Of a stretch of DNA of 64,000 nt, positions 8,779 through 17,756 are shown in pieces. A program made the translations under genes and the position numbers. Each line of letters starts with the position of its first letter. Within the stretch, counting starts at the first letter, position 1. The stretch is from G963556115 sp963677015. GTDB lineage: Bacteria; Planctomycetota; SZUA-567. Where the stretch lies: positions 3,348,001 through 3,412,000 of the forward strand of contig OY781533.1 in the NCBI GenBank assembly GCA_963677015.1. Direction: 5' to 3'. The notes beneath the pieces are model-generated. The model was not told the origin of the DNA, did no database searches, and worked only from the letters and a program-made list of their open reading frames with translations.

Positions 8779-9149
8779 AAAAACAGCACTTCAAGCCTTC
8801 CATGCTAATAACAACAATTGCTAAATTACGAAGATATCTTCTAATTATATCTCAACCTGAAAACCATTTTCATTTCTCTTCACGCGGTATTTTTAAGACT
8901 GACTCACTAAATACTGCCAAACCGCAACAATCTTTTTAAACCAGAAACTATACCGCATAACCTTCACTTTACACAAAGTCAGAATAATTAATAATACCGC
9001 CTGCTTCACAATCTGCGGAAAAACAAACATTAATAATCAAACTCTAAAATCGCGAATTTCTCAAAAATACCACCCCAGATACTTTACTCAAGCAACCAAA
9101 AGTTTATAATATTACTTATATGAATTTTTTAATATATTTATAAAGGAAG
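8779..9149. other. AT-rich gap without recognisable gene
   Basis: About 370 bases between the corA hairpin and the next start. Apart from the promoter at 9083-9110 I see no ORF with a plausible ribosome site, no repeat and no RNA gene. Confidence 0.6.
9083..9110 (+). promoter_or_regulatory. Promoter of the YczE-like membrane protein gene
   Basis: Perfect TATAAT at 9105-9110 with TTTACT at 9083-9088, 16-base spacer. The predicted leader is about 40 bases. Confidence 0.5.
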
Positions 9150-9155
9150 ATGAGA

Positions 9156-9854
9156 ATGGCTCAAAGCAAAGTAAGGAATATCAGCATACGCTACTCCCTG
9201 TTGATATTCGGTCTCTACATTATGGCAGGAGGGGTAGCATTTTCAGTAAAATCAGATCTTGGAGTCTCGCCAATCTCCAGCATCCCATATGTCGTCAGCC
9301 TGATGACGGACTTTACCATCGGTGAACTTACCGCTATTATGAACACAGTTCTACTGGTATTTCAACTAATACTGCTGCGTTCAAACTTTCCTAAAACACA
9401 ACTGTTGCAGATACCGATCGGCATCGCTTTTGGCTATCTGATCGACCTGAACCTGATTATTTTCGAGCACTATGCCCCCAGCACCTACGCTGAACAATGG
9501 ATAATCTGTATTATCAGTTTTATACTGCTCGGACTAGGTGTATTTTGCGAAGTAAAAGCTGATGTGGCAATGTTACCGGGAGAAGGTTTTGTCCGTGCTG
9601 TAACCGAAGTCACCAAGGCTAAATTCTCACGTAACAAAGTAATTGTTGACTCCTCGCTGGTTATCACAGCCGTAGTAATCTCATTTGTATATTTTACCAG
9701 ACTGCACGGAATACGTGAGGGAACCATTGCCGCAGCGATTGCTGTAGGTTTCTTTGCCGGAATATTCCTGCGAAAAATAACCATTCTGGACAGACACCTT
9801 GTTACTGAAAAGGTTGTTACAACCTCTGAAATGCAACAAAACACTCAGGCATAA
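9156..9854 (+). CDS. YczE-like (DUF6198/YitT-related) integral membrane protein
   Basis: About 232 residues with five to six hydrophobic segments and short polar loops, in the YczE/YitT-like family of unknown function (pattern GVAFSVKSDLGVSPISSIPY near the N-terminus, LLGLGVFCEVKADVAMLPGEGFV in the middle). It is predicted to sit in the inner membrane. I use the ATG at 9156 because AAAGGAAG lies at a normal distance from it; the ATG at 9150 is only two bases from the same site. It stands alone, with its own promoter and a strong shared terminator. Substrate and role are unknown; some relatives are called putative transporters without biochemical proof. Confidence 0.85.
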   Translation: MAQSKVRNISIRYSLLIFGLYIMAGGVAFSVKSDLGVSPISSIPYVVSLMTDFTIGELTAIMNTVLLVFQLILLRSNFPKTQLLQIPIGIAFGYLIDLNLIIFEHYAPSTYAEQWIICIISFILLGLGVFCEVKADVAMLPGEGFVRAVTEVTKAKFSRNKVIVDSSLVITAVVISFVYFTRLHGIREGTIAAAIAVGFFAGIFLRKITILDRHLVTEKVVTTSEMQQNTQA

Positions 9855-9862
9855 TACTATTA

Positions 9863-9908
9863 ATAATTAATGGACAATACCAAATGTTCGGTATTGTCCA
9901 TTAATTAT
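9863..9908. terminator. Bidirectional terminator hairpin
   Basis: Perfect 19-bp inverted repeat (9863-9881 and 9890-9908) with an eight-base loop, between two convergent genes. AT-rich flanks on both sides suit termination in both directions. Confidence 0.75.
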
Positions 9909-10036
9909 ATTTAACAGTATCAGCAAAAAACAATAAACCCCAAAACGCAATAGCCAGAATTAAATCATTACCAGCTGACCATATTTCAAAATATCCCTTA
10001 AGCGTCAACTCCACTAGTACCTGATCATTCAAATGC

Positions 10037-10492
10037 TTACAACAATTTTTTAATCACAATACCATTAGCAGTAAACCAGCCGTTATGATTATAAAAATCA
10101 ATGGCAGATTTATTATCCATATCAGCCCATAACTGCAAACGCTTGGCACCGGCTATACCAACGGCCCATTCCTGCAAATGCCGCAGCAATGATTTTCCAA
10201 TACCTCTACCCCGGCATGCCCCGGTCACAACCACGTCTTCAACCCAGATTGACACACCACCCATTGCTGTAGAGAATACAGCCTGCCCAGTACACATTCC
10301 TACTACTTTTCCCGAAAGCTCAGCCACAATAACACAGGCTCTATCCTCCGGTGCCGCTGTAAGAAGATCCAGACCCTGACGATGTTTATCCTCGTCAAAA
10401 TCAAAATCTTCCTCCAGTGCTGTAAGTTCACGTAATAATTCTATCAATACCGGAAAATCTTCTTTTTCCGCATATCTGCAAATAAGCATCAT
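10037..10492 (-). CDS. GNAT-family N-acetyltransferase
   Basis: 151-residue single-domain acetyltransferase. The acetyl-CoA pyrophosphate loop RGRGIGKSLL (about 95-104, pattern RxxGxG/A) is clear, preceded by the typical strand WVEDVVV, and followed by the C-terminal AIDFYNHNGW element. Substrate cannot be predicted. Two ATGs lie in tandem (10492 and 10489), with AGGA just upstream; the second may be the real start. It converges with the YczE-like gene and shares the hairpin at 9863-9908. The short gap upstream leads to a decayed gene on the same strand. Confidence 0.9.
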   Translation of the reverse strand: MMLICRYAEKEDFPVLIELLRELTALEEDFDFDEDKHRQGLDLLTAAPEDRACVIVAELSGKVVGMCTGQAVFSTAMGGVSIWVEDVVVTGACRGRGIGKSLLRHLQEWAVGIAGAKRLQLWADMDNKSAIDFYNHNGWFTANGIVIKKLL

Positions 10493-10516
10493 TCCTGTCC
10501 ATAAGATTCATAAAAA

Positions 10517-10797
10517 TCAAAATTTCAAAAGATAAAAATAAACCGCCGGCACTATAACCAGAAAATCCCAATAAAGTTTAACAGAATATTTTCTCTGACC
10601 AAACCGGACTCCTTTTCCCAGAAACAGCTCTGCCATGGCTTAAAATACTCCGCCCACATTAGCGAAATAAAGCAGAAACACCATCTGAAGGAACCCCTGA
10701 TTCTGATTAACCGTATCTTAGCAAAATGTTCTGCCAATAACCAGCGGTTTATAAATGACTTACCCATAAAATGAGCACGGGCAGTTACAGTCAACAT
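10517..10797 (-). pseudogene. Decayed membrane-protein gene (frameshift plus in-frame stop)
   Basis: On the minus strand protein-like sequence continues across two frames. One frame gives RAHFMGKSFINRWLLAEHFA; near 10705 it passes into another that reads DTVNQNQGFLQMVFLLYF and ANVGGVF, meets a TAA near 10640, and continues as AMAELFLGKGVRFGQRKY then LYWDFLVIVPAVYFYLLKF to a TGA at 10517. The later part looks like two hydrophobic helices with a basic loop. Only an 81-codon frame stays open, and it loses the membrane character after the shift, so I read the region as a gene remnant rather than a working gene. I cannot name the family. Confidence 0.4.
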
Positions 10798-11196
10798 TAT
10801 TATCTGTTAGGAGAATACACTCTATCATTTTCAAAAATCGTGCCACAAAATAAAATACCCAAAAAAAGTTGTATTTTTTATCTAAATCAAAGAAATAATC
10901 GCTAAAAACATAACAAATGATCATAAAAACCCGTATTTTTATAAATAATTATTCAGCAACACAATCCGATTAAAATTGGTTTTACTCAATTTTGAATTAT
11001 TTGCACTACATTTTTGTAACGAGTGACAAAAATGTAAAACACAACCTTTAATATATTATTTTAAATCATAATTTTGAATATTTCCTTACCATAATAAATT
11101 ACAAATACCAATTAAGCCGATTTTACTCTAGAAATATTAGACATATTCAGATAATATAGACATTACTGCAAAACTGGATAAAAAGGACATACTAAA
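10798..11196. other. AT-rich gap upstream of the pseudopilin gene
   Basis: About 400 bases, strongly AT-rich, without ORF or RNA gene. The only structure I see is the inverted repeat at 11007-11036. No convincing -35/-10 pair could be fixed for the pseudopilin gene. Confidence 0.5.
11007..11036. promoter_or_regulatory. Operator-like inverted repeat upstream of the pseudopilin gene
   Basis: Perfect 11-bp arms, TACATTTTTGT at 11007-11017 and its complement at 11026-11036, separated by eight bases (AACGAGTG). It lies about 160 bases before the pseudopilin start. No T-tract follows, so a protein-binding dyad is more likely than a terminator. Confidence 0.35.
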
Positions 11197-12003
11197 ATGC
11201 GATCTTTCAGGGGAATATCACTTATTGAACTTATTTTCATTATTGCTATAGCGGCAGTTTTGATACTACTCCTCTCAAATCAGCTTCTAAAAGCCAGACA
11301 GGATGCCCTGAACTCGCAATGTGTTGCAAAACTTGGAAAAATCGGCAAGGCCCTCGGCAAATACAATAAAACTTTCAATAACGGCAACCCACCTGATATT
11401 CTTGAACTGACCCCTGAACAGGAGATGTCGCCTGAAGCGACCCTGCTGCCGCTCATTGCTCTGGTGCGGGCAGGGCTTATAACCAGCGAAGCTGAAGTAA
11501 CCTGCCCTGTCGGACACGGAGACCCGGTAGCAAAATTCTCCGCTGATCCGGCCGCACCCAAGAATCTATTATATTACGCCCAAAAGAAAGACCTTAAATT
11601 CTCCGATCTGGTCATGCGCAACCGTAATGGCGAAGTCATGAGTTCCTACCTCTTCACCTATAAGTATCAGAAACTCAGCCATAACGATCGAGTTATCGCC
11701 GGAGACGCAGCGATAGCAGACGGCAAAGTCTCCCTCGGTTATTCCAAAAACCACGGTGATCATATTGAAAATGGGAAATTCATTTTTGTCGGCGGAGCAA
11801 ATGCACTGTTTGCTGACGGACATGTGAAAAGTTGTGATGAAGATTATACCGTAAAAGGAGCCACCGACACCAATGATTTGTGGCTCAGTGATACCGCCGG
11901 TGTCGCTCCAGAATTCAAAAGACTTGAGTCAGACCGTATAACCAAGGATACTGCTAACAGCAAACTGAGCGTTATCGGCGGCATCACCCCGCTCAATAAG
12001 TAA
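11197..12003 (+). CDS. Type II pseudopilin-like protein with FADGHV C-terminal motif
   Basis: 268 residues. The N-terminus is a class III signal: cleavage between G6 and I7, E11 at position +5 of the mature protein, then a hydrophobic helix to about residue 28 (GISLIELIFIIAIAAV). This is the prepilin peptidase/N-methylation type used by type II secretion and type IV pili. The C-terminal half ends in GGANALFADGHV, as in the large families of such proteins in planctomycetes, lentisphaerae and relatives. No prepilin peptidase or secretion ATPase is nearby, so it is an orphan pseudopilin. Its last 11 bases overlap the end of comM on the other strand. Confidence 0.9.
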   Translation: MRSFRGISLIELIFIIAIAAVLILLLSNQLLKARQDALNSQCVAKLGKIGKALGKYNKTFNNGNPPDILELTPEQEMSPEATLLPLIALVRAGLITSEAEVTCPVGHGDPVAKFSADPAAPKNLLYYAQKKDLKFSDLVMRNRNGEVMSSYLFTYKYQKLSHNDRVIAGDAAIADGKVSLGYSKNHGDHIENGKFIFVGGANALFADGHVKSCDEDYTVKGATDTNDLWLSDTAGVAPEFKRLESDRITKDTANSKLSVIGGITPLNK

Positions 12004-13531
12004 CCTTCCGGTCTACTATGCGGTACTGAATTGCCTCGGTCAGATGTTCTAGGGCAATATCCTCCGCCCCCGCAAGATCAGCGATAGTACGAGCAACCTT
12101 CAGAACTCTGGTATAAGCTCTGGCCGACAGACCCAACCGCTCAATCGCAGACTTCAATATACCCTCACACTCAGCTCCCAGCCGGCAATAGGACTCAATA
12201 TCCTGGGCATTCATCATCGCATTGGTCATATCTCTGCGACTGCCGAAGCGCTTCCTCTGCCTGAGTCGTGCTGCCTGTACTCTACTCGCTATAACTTCGG
12301 AGGTTTCACCGGTACGCGGCCCGCGCAGTTCGGTATACTCTACCGCCGGAGCTTCAACATGAATATCAATACGATCCATCAGCGGTCCGGATAATTTATT
12401 CATATATCGCTCAATCATCATATCCGAACACTTACAGACCTTTTTACGATCTCCGCGTTTACCGCAGGGGCACATATTCATAGAGACCACAAGCATGAAC
12501 TCTGCCGGATATTTAGCCGTATGTGCTGCCCGGGAAATAGTTACCCGCCCGTCCTCCAGCGGCTGCCTCAATGTCTCCAGAACACTACGCGGAAATTCCG
12601 GAGCCTCATCAAGGAAAAGCACCCCACGGTGCGCCAGTGATATCTCTCCAGGACGCGGCTGAGTACCACCACCGATTATTCCGGCAACGCTCGCACTGTG
12701 GTGCGGCGCTCTGAACGGTCTGGTTCTGATCAACCCCGCATACCCATCAAGCTCACCCGCCACCGAGTATATTTTAGTAACCTCCAAAGATTCCTCAAAG
12801 CTAAGCTCAGGCAGAATACTCGGCAACCGCTGAGCGCTCATCGTCTTTCCCGATCCGGGAGGCCCCATTATCAAAATATTATGATTTCCAGCGGCAGCGA
12901 CCTCCAGCGCTCTTTTTATATGCTCCTGCCCGCGCACGTCCGAAAAACATAACGCAGAATAAAACTCAGGTTCGCGATCTAATGTCTCTAACCCTTCCAG
13001 TCGCTGCGACGGCGTAAAATCACCGGATAAAAATCCAACCGCTTCCTCAAGATTGCGCACCGCGATAATTTCTATATCCCCACTGAGCGCTGAAGCTTCC
13101 AGAGCATTAACTTCGGGAATAATTATCCCGCGAAAACCTTGCTGTTTCGCGGTTATAGCGGCAGCTAATATTCCACGTACTCCCCGCAATTCACCATCAA
13201 GAGAAAGTTCGCCGAGAATCATATATTTCTGTGCTATATCAGATTCCAGCTGACCGGAAGCCAGCATTATTCCCAATGCGATCGGCAGATCATATACGGC
13301 ACCTTCCTTTTTGAGTTCAGCCGGAGCAAGGTTTACCACCATCTTCTTCTGAGGGTAGCTGTAATTACTGTTTTTCAGCGCCGAATGTACCCGTTCTGCC
13401 GCCTCCTGCACCGCTTTGTCTGCAAGCCCGACCATACGCAGTCCAACCATACCTGCAGTAACATCCAGCTCAACTTCTACCGGAATAGCATCAATCCCGA
13501 CTATCGCAATCGAGAAGAGTTTTGCCAGCAT
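11993..13531 (-). CDS. comM: YifB/ComM-family magnesium-chelatase-like AAA+ ATPase
   Basis: 512-residue ComM/YifB protein. In naturally transformable bacteria ComM is a hexameric helicase for branch migration; the role elsewhere is less clear. An N-terminal Lon-protease-like fold (residues 1 to about 165) is followed by the AAA+ core with Walker A GPPGSGKT at 223-230 and Walker B GVLFLDEAPEF. A Cys cluster (NMCPCGKRGDRKKVCKC) and the C-terminal lid domain complete it. I prefer ATG 13531 over GTG 13543: the AGAGGTGG site lies eight bases from it and the protein then begins MLAKLFSIA, as usual. Last of three genes transcribed together; it overlaps the pseudopilin gene tail-to-tail. Confidence 0.95.
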   Translation of the reverse strand: MLAKLFSIAIVGIDAIPVEVELDVTAGMVGLRMVGLADKAVQEAAERVHSALKNSNYSYPQKKMVVNLAPAELKKEGAVYDLPIALGIMLASGQLESDIAQKYMILGELSLDGELRGVRGILAAAITAKQQGFRGIIIPEVNALEASALSGDIEIIAVRNLEEAVGFLSGDFTPSQRLEGLETLDREPEFYSALCFSDVRGQEHIKRALEVAAAGNHNILIMGPPGSGKTMSAQRLPSILPELSFEESLEVTKIYSVAGELDGYAGLIRTRPFRAPHHSASVAGIIGGGTQPRPGEISLAHRGVLFLDEAPEFPRSVLETLRQPLEDGRVTISRAAHTAKYPAEFMLVVSMNMCPCGKRGDRKKVCKCSDMMIERYMNKLSGPLMDRIDIHVEAPAVEYTELRGPRTGETSEVIASRVQAARLRQRKRFGSRRDMTNAMMNAQDIESYCRLGAECEGILKSAIERLGLSARAYTRVLKVARTIADLAGAEDIALEHLTEAIQYRIVDRKVTY

Positions 13532-13560
13532 TATCAATACCACCTCTCATACAGTATACA

Positions 13561-14340
13561 TTAAAATCTGATAACTTCGGAAGGTTCACTTCTGGGCGCA
13601 ACCAGCAGTCTGAAGCTCTTACCGGAATCAGCCAGCACCTCCTGATGACATTTCAGTGCGGTCTCAGGAGTATTATTTTCATTGCTCAAATGTGCCAGCA
13701 GCACAGTTTTCAAGCGCTCACCCTGACTCTGCAAGAGTAAGCACGCCGCTTCCTGATTGGAAATATGCCCCGCTCTGGAGCTGATACGCTGCTTCAAATG
13801 ATAAGGATATTTTCCGCCTGCAAGCATCTGAGGATCATAATTACTCTCCAGAATCACCGCATCAAGATTGGAAATTTCCTTCTCAAGCTTATAAAATACA
13901 TGCCCCAGATCGGTCAGCACTCCGCAACGCCGGCCACCTCTTTCAAAGATTAGCGCCACCGAATCAGCCGCATCATGCGGAGTTGGAATAGCGTCAATTC
14001 TAAACCCGGCCACCTCCAATGATTCCGTTGTCTTGAAAATCCGGTATTCAATATTATTCCCCAGCCTGCGTGCACAATGCTCATAGGTAGCCTGAGTCGT
14101 ATATAAAGGCACTCCAAACTTACGGGCAATCACTCCGGCGCTGCGGGTATGATCAGAATGGCTATGCGTAAGAAATATAGCTTGTATCTTCGTACTGTCG
14201 CCACCGACACCGGCGATCGCCTCTTCAATCGCCCTGCCGCTGATACCGGCATCAACCAGCACCGCCGAATCCTCACCTTCAAAATATACCGCATTCCCGG
14301 AAGAACCGCTGGCAAGGGTCCATACCCGATAATTATCCAT
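13561..14340 (-). CDS. MBL-fold metallo-hydrolase, YycJ/WalJ type
   Basis: 259-residue metallo-beta-lactamase-fold hydrolase. The metal motif THSHSDH is at about 58-64, with further ligands in TPHDAADS and the C-terminal LLAHLSNENN. The opening LASGSSGNAVY is typical of the YycJ/WalJ subgroup, whose Bacillus member is linked to cell-wall and DNA repair phenotypes; members may act as 5' exonucleases or phosphodiesterases. The exact activity is not predictable here. Its start overlaps the stop of the upstream gene by one base (TGATG), implying coupled translation. comM follows 29 bases later. Confidence 0.93.
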   Translation of the reverse strand: MDNYRVWTLASGSSGNAVYFEGEDSAVLVDAGISGRAIEEAIAGVGGDSTKIQAIFLTHSHSDHTRSAGVIARKFGVPLYTTQATYEHCARRLGNNIEYRIFKTTESLEVAGFRIDAIPTPHDAADSVALIFERGGRRCGVLTDLGHVFYKLEKEISNLDAVILESNYDPQMLAGGKYPYHLKQRISSRAGHISNQEAACLLLQSQGERLKTVLLAHLSNENNTPETALKCHQEVLADSGKSFRLLVAPRSEPSEVIRF

Positions 14341-14873
14341 CAGCCTCGCTCCATCATCAGTTTTCGACGCACCGCATATAAAAAAGGAAAATAATCCCCA
14401 CTCGCATAATCCGGAAAAGTCCAGGGCAGCGAGACAAACTTCCCGCCTTTATACAGAAGAGTCACCTCTGCAAAAACCCCGTCCGCTATATATATTCTAT
14501 GGGCAAAATTTTTACAACTGGCCAATACCAGTTTCTCTGGAGCCAGATACCCCGGATCAATATTGACCGGCCGCGGCAGCCCATTATTCAAAGTTACAGA
14601 AAGTTCCTGCTCCAGCTTGTTGGCTTCCAGTTTACGCTCCACAAGTTTTTCGCGATTAAAAGATTCGGTAAACCCCAGAAACTGTCTGAGAATACCCGCC
14701 CCCATCTCATCCCGGTAATACCCTGAATACGCAAATGGCAACACCGCAGATTCAATATCCGCCTCACCCCAGACACCAAGGATCCGTTCACGCGCCAGCT
14801 CAAGCGCCTGCAGATCTGCTGCTAATATCCCAGTAATAAATCTAACCGGTTCAGGTAATTTAACTTCAGCCAT
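14340..14873 (-). CDS. DUF4416 family protein
   Basis: 177-residue cytoplasmic protein recognised by the DUF4416 pattern: VNIDPGYLAPEKLVLASCKN, HRIYIADGVFAEVTLLY, SLPWTFPDYASGDYFPFL. The function of this family is unknown to me. I chose ATG 14873, which has GCGGAG four bases upstream and removes twelve residues of a GTG-initiated extension from 14909. It is the first of three co-oriented, nearly overlapping genes (DUF4416, YycJ-type hydrolase, comM). The highly conserved tail and the coupling to a DNA- or RNA-acting hydrolase are the only hints about its role. Confidence 0.92.
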   Translation of the reverse strand: MAEVKLPEPVRFITGILAADLQALELARERILGVWGEADIESAVLPFAYSGYYRDEMGAGILRQFLGFTESFNREKLVERKLEANKLEQELSVTLNNGLPRPVNIDPGYLAPEKLVLASCKNFAHRIYIADGVFAEVTLLYKGGKFVSLPWTFPDYASGDYFPFLYAVRRKLMMERG

Positions 14874-14912
14874 CGTTCTCCGCTTTTCAATTTCTACCGT
14901 AAAACCCACCCT

Positions 14913-14944
14913 CTGATTTTACCTGAAACACCGAGTAAAATCAG
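14913..14944. promoter_or_regulatory. Inverted repeat in the DUF4416/pyrG divergent region
   Basis: Perfect 10-bp arms (14913-14922 and 14935-14944, CTGATTTTAC and complement) with a 12-base spacer. In the plus direction it is followed after four bases by eight Ts, so it could stop antisense transcription towards pyrG; in the minus direction it lies 40-70 bases before the DUF4416 start, an operator or leader position. Confidence 0.35.
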
Positions 14945-15005
14945 TACCTTTTTTTTAAAGAAAACTAAATTATAGTAATAATAAATTATAAATCCTGTTT
15001 CCCTC

Positions 15006-15033
15006 TTGTCAATTTACACAAAATCATGATAAT
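15006..15033 (+). promoter_or_regulatory. Promoter of pyrG
   Basis: TTGTCA at 15006-15011, 16-base spacer, GATAAT at 15028-15033. The predicted start gives a leader of roughly 47 bases. Confidence 0.5.
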
Positions 15034-15086
15034 TTACTTAAATATAAATTTAAAGATTTTATAGTTAGAGTTGGGAGCTAAGAAGA

Positions 15087-16715
15087 GTGAGTAAATTCAT
15101 CTTTATAACAGGCGGCGTGGTTTCATCACTGGGAAAAGGCATTACTTCTGCATCTATCGGTCTTTTACTCCGCAGTCGCGGTTTGAATATCAGAATGCAG
15201 AAACTTGATCCTTATATCAATGTTGACCCGGGAACAATGAATCCGTTTCAGCACGGCGAAGTATTCGTCACCAATGACGGAGCCGAGACCGACCTTGATC
15301 TCGGGCATTACGAACGCTTTACTGATCGTAACACCAGCCAGGGATCCAATATTACTACCGGTAAAATCTATCTGAATGTCATAAACCGCGAGCGTCGCGG
15401 TGAATTTTTAGGCGGCACCGTACAGGTTGTTCCACATATAACCAATGCGATCAAAGACTCATTCAAACAGCTGGAAGCACCGGATGTCGATGTAATTCTT
15501 ATCGAACTCGGTGGTACCGTAGGCGATATCGAAGGACTGCCATATATTGAAGCTTTCCGACAGTTCTCACTCGAAAGACCTCAAGGTGATATAATGTTTA
15601 TCCACCTTACTCTTATACCTTTTCTTTCCGCCTCAGGTGAGATCAAAACCAAACCTACACAGCACTCAGTACAGAAGCTGCGTGAATATGGAATTCAGCC
15701 TGATATGCTTGTCTGCCGTACCGAGGTAGATGTTGGACGGGATGAATGCCGTAAAATTGCCCTTTTCTGTAACGTCCACGGAGATGAAGTTATTATCGAA
15801 AAGAATGTCGATCATACCATCTACGAAGTTCCTCTGATGCTTGAACGTCAGGGTGTTGCCAATAAAATCTGTTCGTATTTCGAGCTGACTGATCGCGAAC
15901 CTGAACTTACCGCCTGGAAAGAAATGATTAAAACCATTATCAACTTTACCAAGAAGGTCGAGGTAGCCGTTGTCGGTAAATACACTTCACTCACCGACAG
16001 CTATAAATCAGTCTACGAAGCTCTTGATCATGCCGGCATAGCTATCGGTTCTGAGATTGTCTTCCGTAAGATAGAAGCCGAAGATATTGAGAATAACGGT
16101 GCAGCCGAGATGTTAAACGGTGTCGGTGGAGTACTGATCCCCGGTGGTTTCGGCAGACGTGGTACTGAAGGCAAGATGCAGGCAATCAAATGGGCTCGCG
16201 AGAATAATATTCCGTTCCTCGGCCTATGTTACGGTCTGCAATGTGCAGTCATTGAATTCGCCAGAAATGTCTGTGGTCAGACAGATGCTATAAGTGCAGA
16301 GTGGATAGAAGAAGGTGAAATACCAAGTATTGACAACATCTATGTCGGTCTTATGGATTCGCAGCAGAAAGTCACCATGAAGGGTGGCTCAATGCGTCTT
16401 GGCGCATTTGCCTGTGAAATTGATAAAGATTCACGCGCTTACAGTTATTACGAACATGAACTGGTTCATGAAAGACATCGCCACCGTTACGAGGTCAATC
16501 CCAGCAAGGTAGAAATTCTTGAGAAGAACGGTCTGATCATCTCCGGACGCAATCCTGACAGCAAACTGGTTGAAATTATTGAACTTCCTGAACATCCTTT
16601 CTTCATTGCGACTCAGGCTCATCCAGAATTTAAAAGTCGCCCTACCAAAGCGCATCCGCTCTTTAAGGGCTTCATCTCCGCAGCATATAAAATTGCCGGT
16701 AAAGATCTTGCCTGA
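15087..16715 (+). CDS. pyrG: CTP synthase
   Basis: Makes CTP from UTP, ATP and glutamine. 542 residues, normal length. The N-terminal amidoligase domain opens with FIFITGGVVSSLGKG (P-loop). The C-terminal class I glutamine amidotransferase has its nucleophile C381 in GLCYGLQC and the His-Glu pair in QAHPEFKSRPT. The start is GTG at 15087, with GGGAG nine bases upstream, matching the usual MSKFIF beginning. It is a single-gene unit with its own promoter and an end hairpin. In many bacteria pyrG is controlled by reiterative initiation or attenuation; no such C-run start is visible here. Confidence 0.98.
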   Translation: MSKFIFITGGVVSSLGKGITSASIGLLLRSRGLNIRMQKLDPYINVDPGTMNPFQHGEVFVTNDGAETDLDLGHYERFTDRNTSQGSNITTGKIYLNVINRERRGEFLGGTVQVVPHITNAIKDSFKQLEAPDVDVILIELGGTVGDIEGLPYIEAFRQFSLERPQGDIMFIHLTLIPFLSASGEIKTKPTQHSVQKLREYGIQPDMLVCRTEVDVGRDECRKIALFCNVHGDEVIIEKNVDHTIYEVPLMLERQGVANKICSYFELTDREPELTAWKEMIKTIINFTKKVEVAVVGKYTSLTDSYKSVYEALDHAGIAIGSEIVFRKIEAEDIENNGAAEMLNGVGGVLIPGGFGRRGTEGKMQAIKWARENNIPFLGLCYGLQCAVIEFARNVCGQTDAISAEWIEEGEIPSIDNIYVGLMDSQQKVTMKGGSMRLGAFACEIDKDSRAYSYYEHELVHERHRHRYEVNPSKVEILEKNGLIISGRNPDSKLVEIIELPEHPFFIATQAHPEFKSRPTKAHPLFKGFISAAYKIAGKDLA

Positions 16716-16743
16716 GGCACACCTGCATTATTTTAAAACCAAC

Positions 16744-16775
16744 AGACAGCTGACCAGCAACCCGGTCAGCTGTCT
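16744..16775 (+). terminator. Hairpin terminator after pyrG
   Basis: Perfect 12-bp stem (16744-16755 and 16764-16775), eight-base loop, 28 bases after the stop. Only a short T stretch (TCTTTC) at the 3' side. Confidence 0.65.
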
Positions 16776-16966
16776 TTCATAATACCCAAATTATGTAGAT
16801 AACAAAGCCTGCTTTATGAATTCATAATTATGTTATACTTTTATATCTATACAACCCGAATATCTGTTAAATATGTGATCCTCTCAGCGGTAATTTAACA
16901 GCAAAACCTGACCATACCGCTTTATCTTGAATTATGTTCTATTTTTTCTCTATTATTTTGTTAAAA

Positions 16967-16994
16967 TTGACGATAATACCGCTAGTAATATATC
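16967..16994 (+). promoter_or_regulatory. Possible promoter of the 17 kb lipoprotein gene
   Basis: TTGACG at 16967-16972 with a weak -10 TATATC at 16989-16994 (16-base spacer). The -35 is good and the -10 poor. Confidence 0.3.
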
Positions 16995-17042
16995 ATTTAA
17001 AGACATAAAATAATATAACTGCTGCTTTCAGGAGAACTAATA

Positions 17043-17552
17043 ATGAAATTCATCTACACTTTGACACTAATTCTAAGCCTGTTTCTGGTTTCCGGCTGCC
17101 AAAACCCTAATTTTGAGAGAAAGGTTGATGATCCGACTGCGGAACACCCATACTCCGCCAATATAGGCTCACAGGTTGAAGTGAGAAAAAATGTCCAGTT
17201 TGCTGATATTCCTGCTCCACAGGAGTTCTACATAAACAAAGTCGAGACCAAAACTTTTCAGGGAAGCTCAATGCGCTTCGGGACTCTGGTATACTCTGGA
17301 ATCTGGAATGTCTGGGAAACCAACCAGTGGTATCTGAACGCAATGGAAGAAGCAGGCTGGAAGCTTATCACTACAAAATTTGAGAACGATTATTATGTAA
17401 AGAGTTTCTTCAAAAAGAAGGATGAAACCGTAGCCCTTGAGATTAAAGATAGCGGAGATGGTTTAACCATAGTAACTGCAATGCTGAATAATGACGAACA
17501 GGAAACGCAGTTAAAAGAAAAAATGCTCAGCCAGGGCACACTTCCAAAGTAA
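17043..17552 (+). CDS. Hypothetical lipoprotein
   Basis: 169 residues with a type II signal peptide and lipobox LVSGC (C19). The mature part is a small globular domain with the pattern MRFGTLVYSGIWNV, then NQWYLNAMEEAGWKL, then alternating strands ending VALEIKDSGDGLTIVTAML. A small-residue-rich strand, YxxxMexxGW, then FxKxxETVAL is seen in families of short envelope lipoproteins of unknown function, so it is probably anchored in a membrane facing the periplasm. AGGAG precedes the ATG. It is a monocistronic unit with a terminator hairpin. No functional prediction is justified. Confidence 0.85.
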   Translation: MKFIYTLTLILSLFLVSGCQNPNFERKVDDPTAEHPYSANIGSQVEVRKNVQFADIPAPQEFYINKVETKTFQGSSMRFGTLVYSGIWNVWETNQWYLNAMEEAGWKLITTKFENDYYVKSFFKKKDETVALEIKDSGDGLTIVTAMLNNDEQETQLKEKMLSQGTLPK

Positions 17553-17581
17553 AACTAAAATCAGGTTTTAATTATTAATTA

Positions 17582-17612
17582 AAAGCGCACGGCAGCTAAT
17601 GCCGTGCGCTTT
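17582..17612. terminator. Hairpin terminator after the lipoprotein gene
   Basis: Perfect 13-bp stem (17582-17594 and 17600-17612) with five-base loop GCTAA. The 3' arm ends in TTT followed by AAAATTAT; read on the minus strand it is followed by TTTTAATTAAT, so it may work in both directions. Confidence 0.75.
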
Positions 17613-17650
17613 AAAATTATCCGGGTATTCAAAAAATTATATTTGACAAA

Positions 17651-17678
17651 TAAAAAAGCACTGATATCTCTTATCAGT
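17651..17678 (-). terminator. Intrinsic terminator of the nfnAB-parB operon
   Basis: On the minus strand ACTGATA-AGAGA-TATCAGT forms a 7-bp stem (17672-17678 and 17660-17666), followed by GC and TTTTTTA (17657-17651). It lies about 80 bases beyond the last gene's stop at 17757. Confidence 0.75.
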
Positions 17679-17756
17679 ACCCATCGCTTGGATATATTTT
17701 CCCAAGTTCCACCGTATTTTTAACTGATAACTATTATACAAAGAGTATACAGTTAT

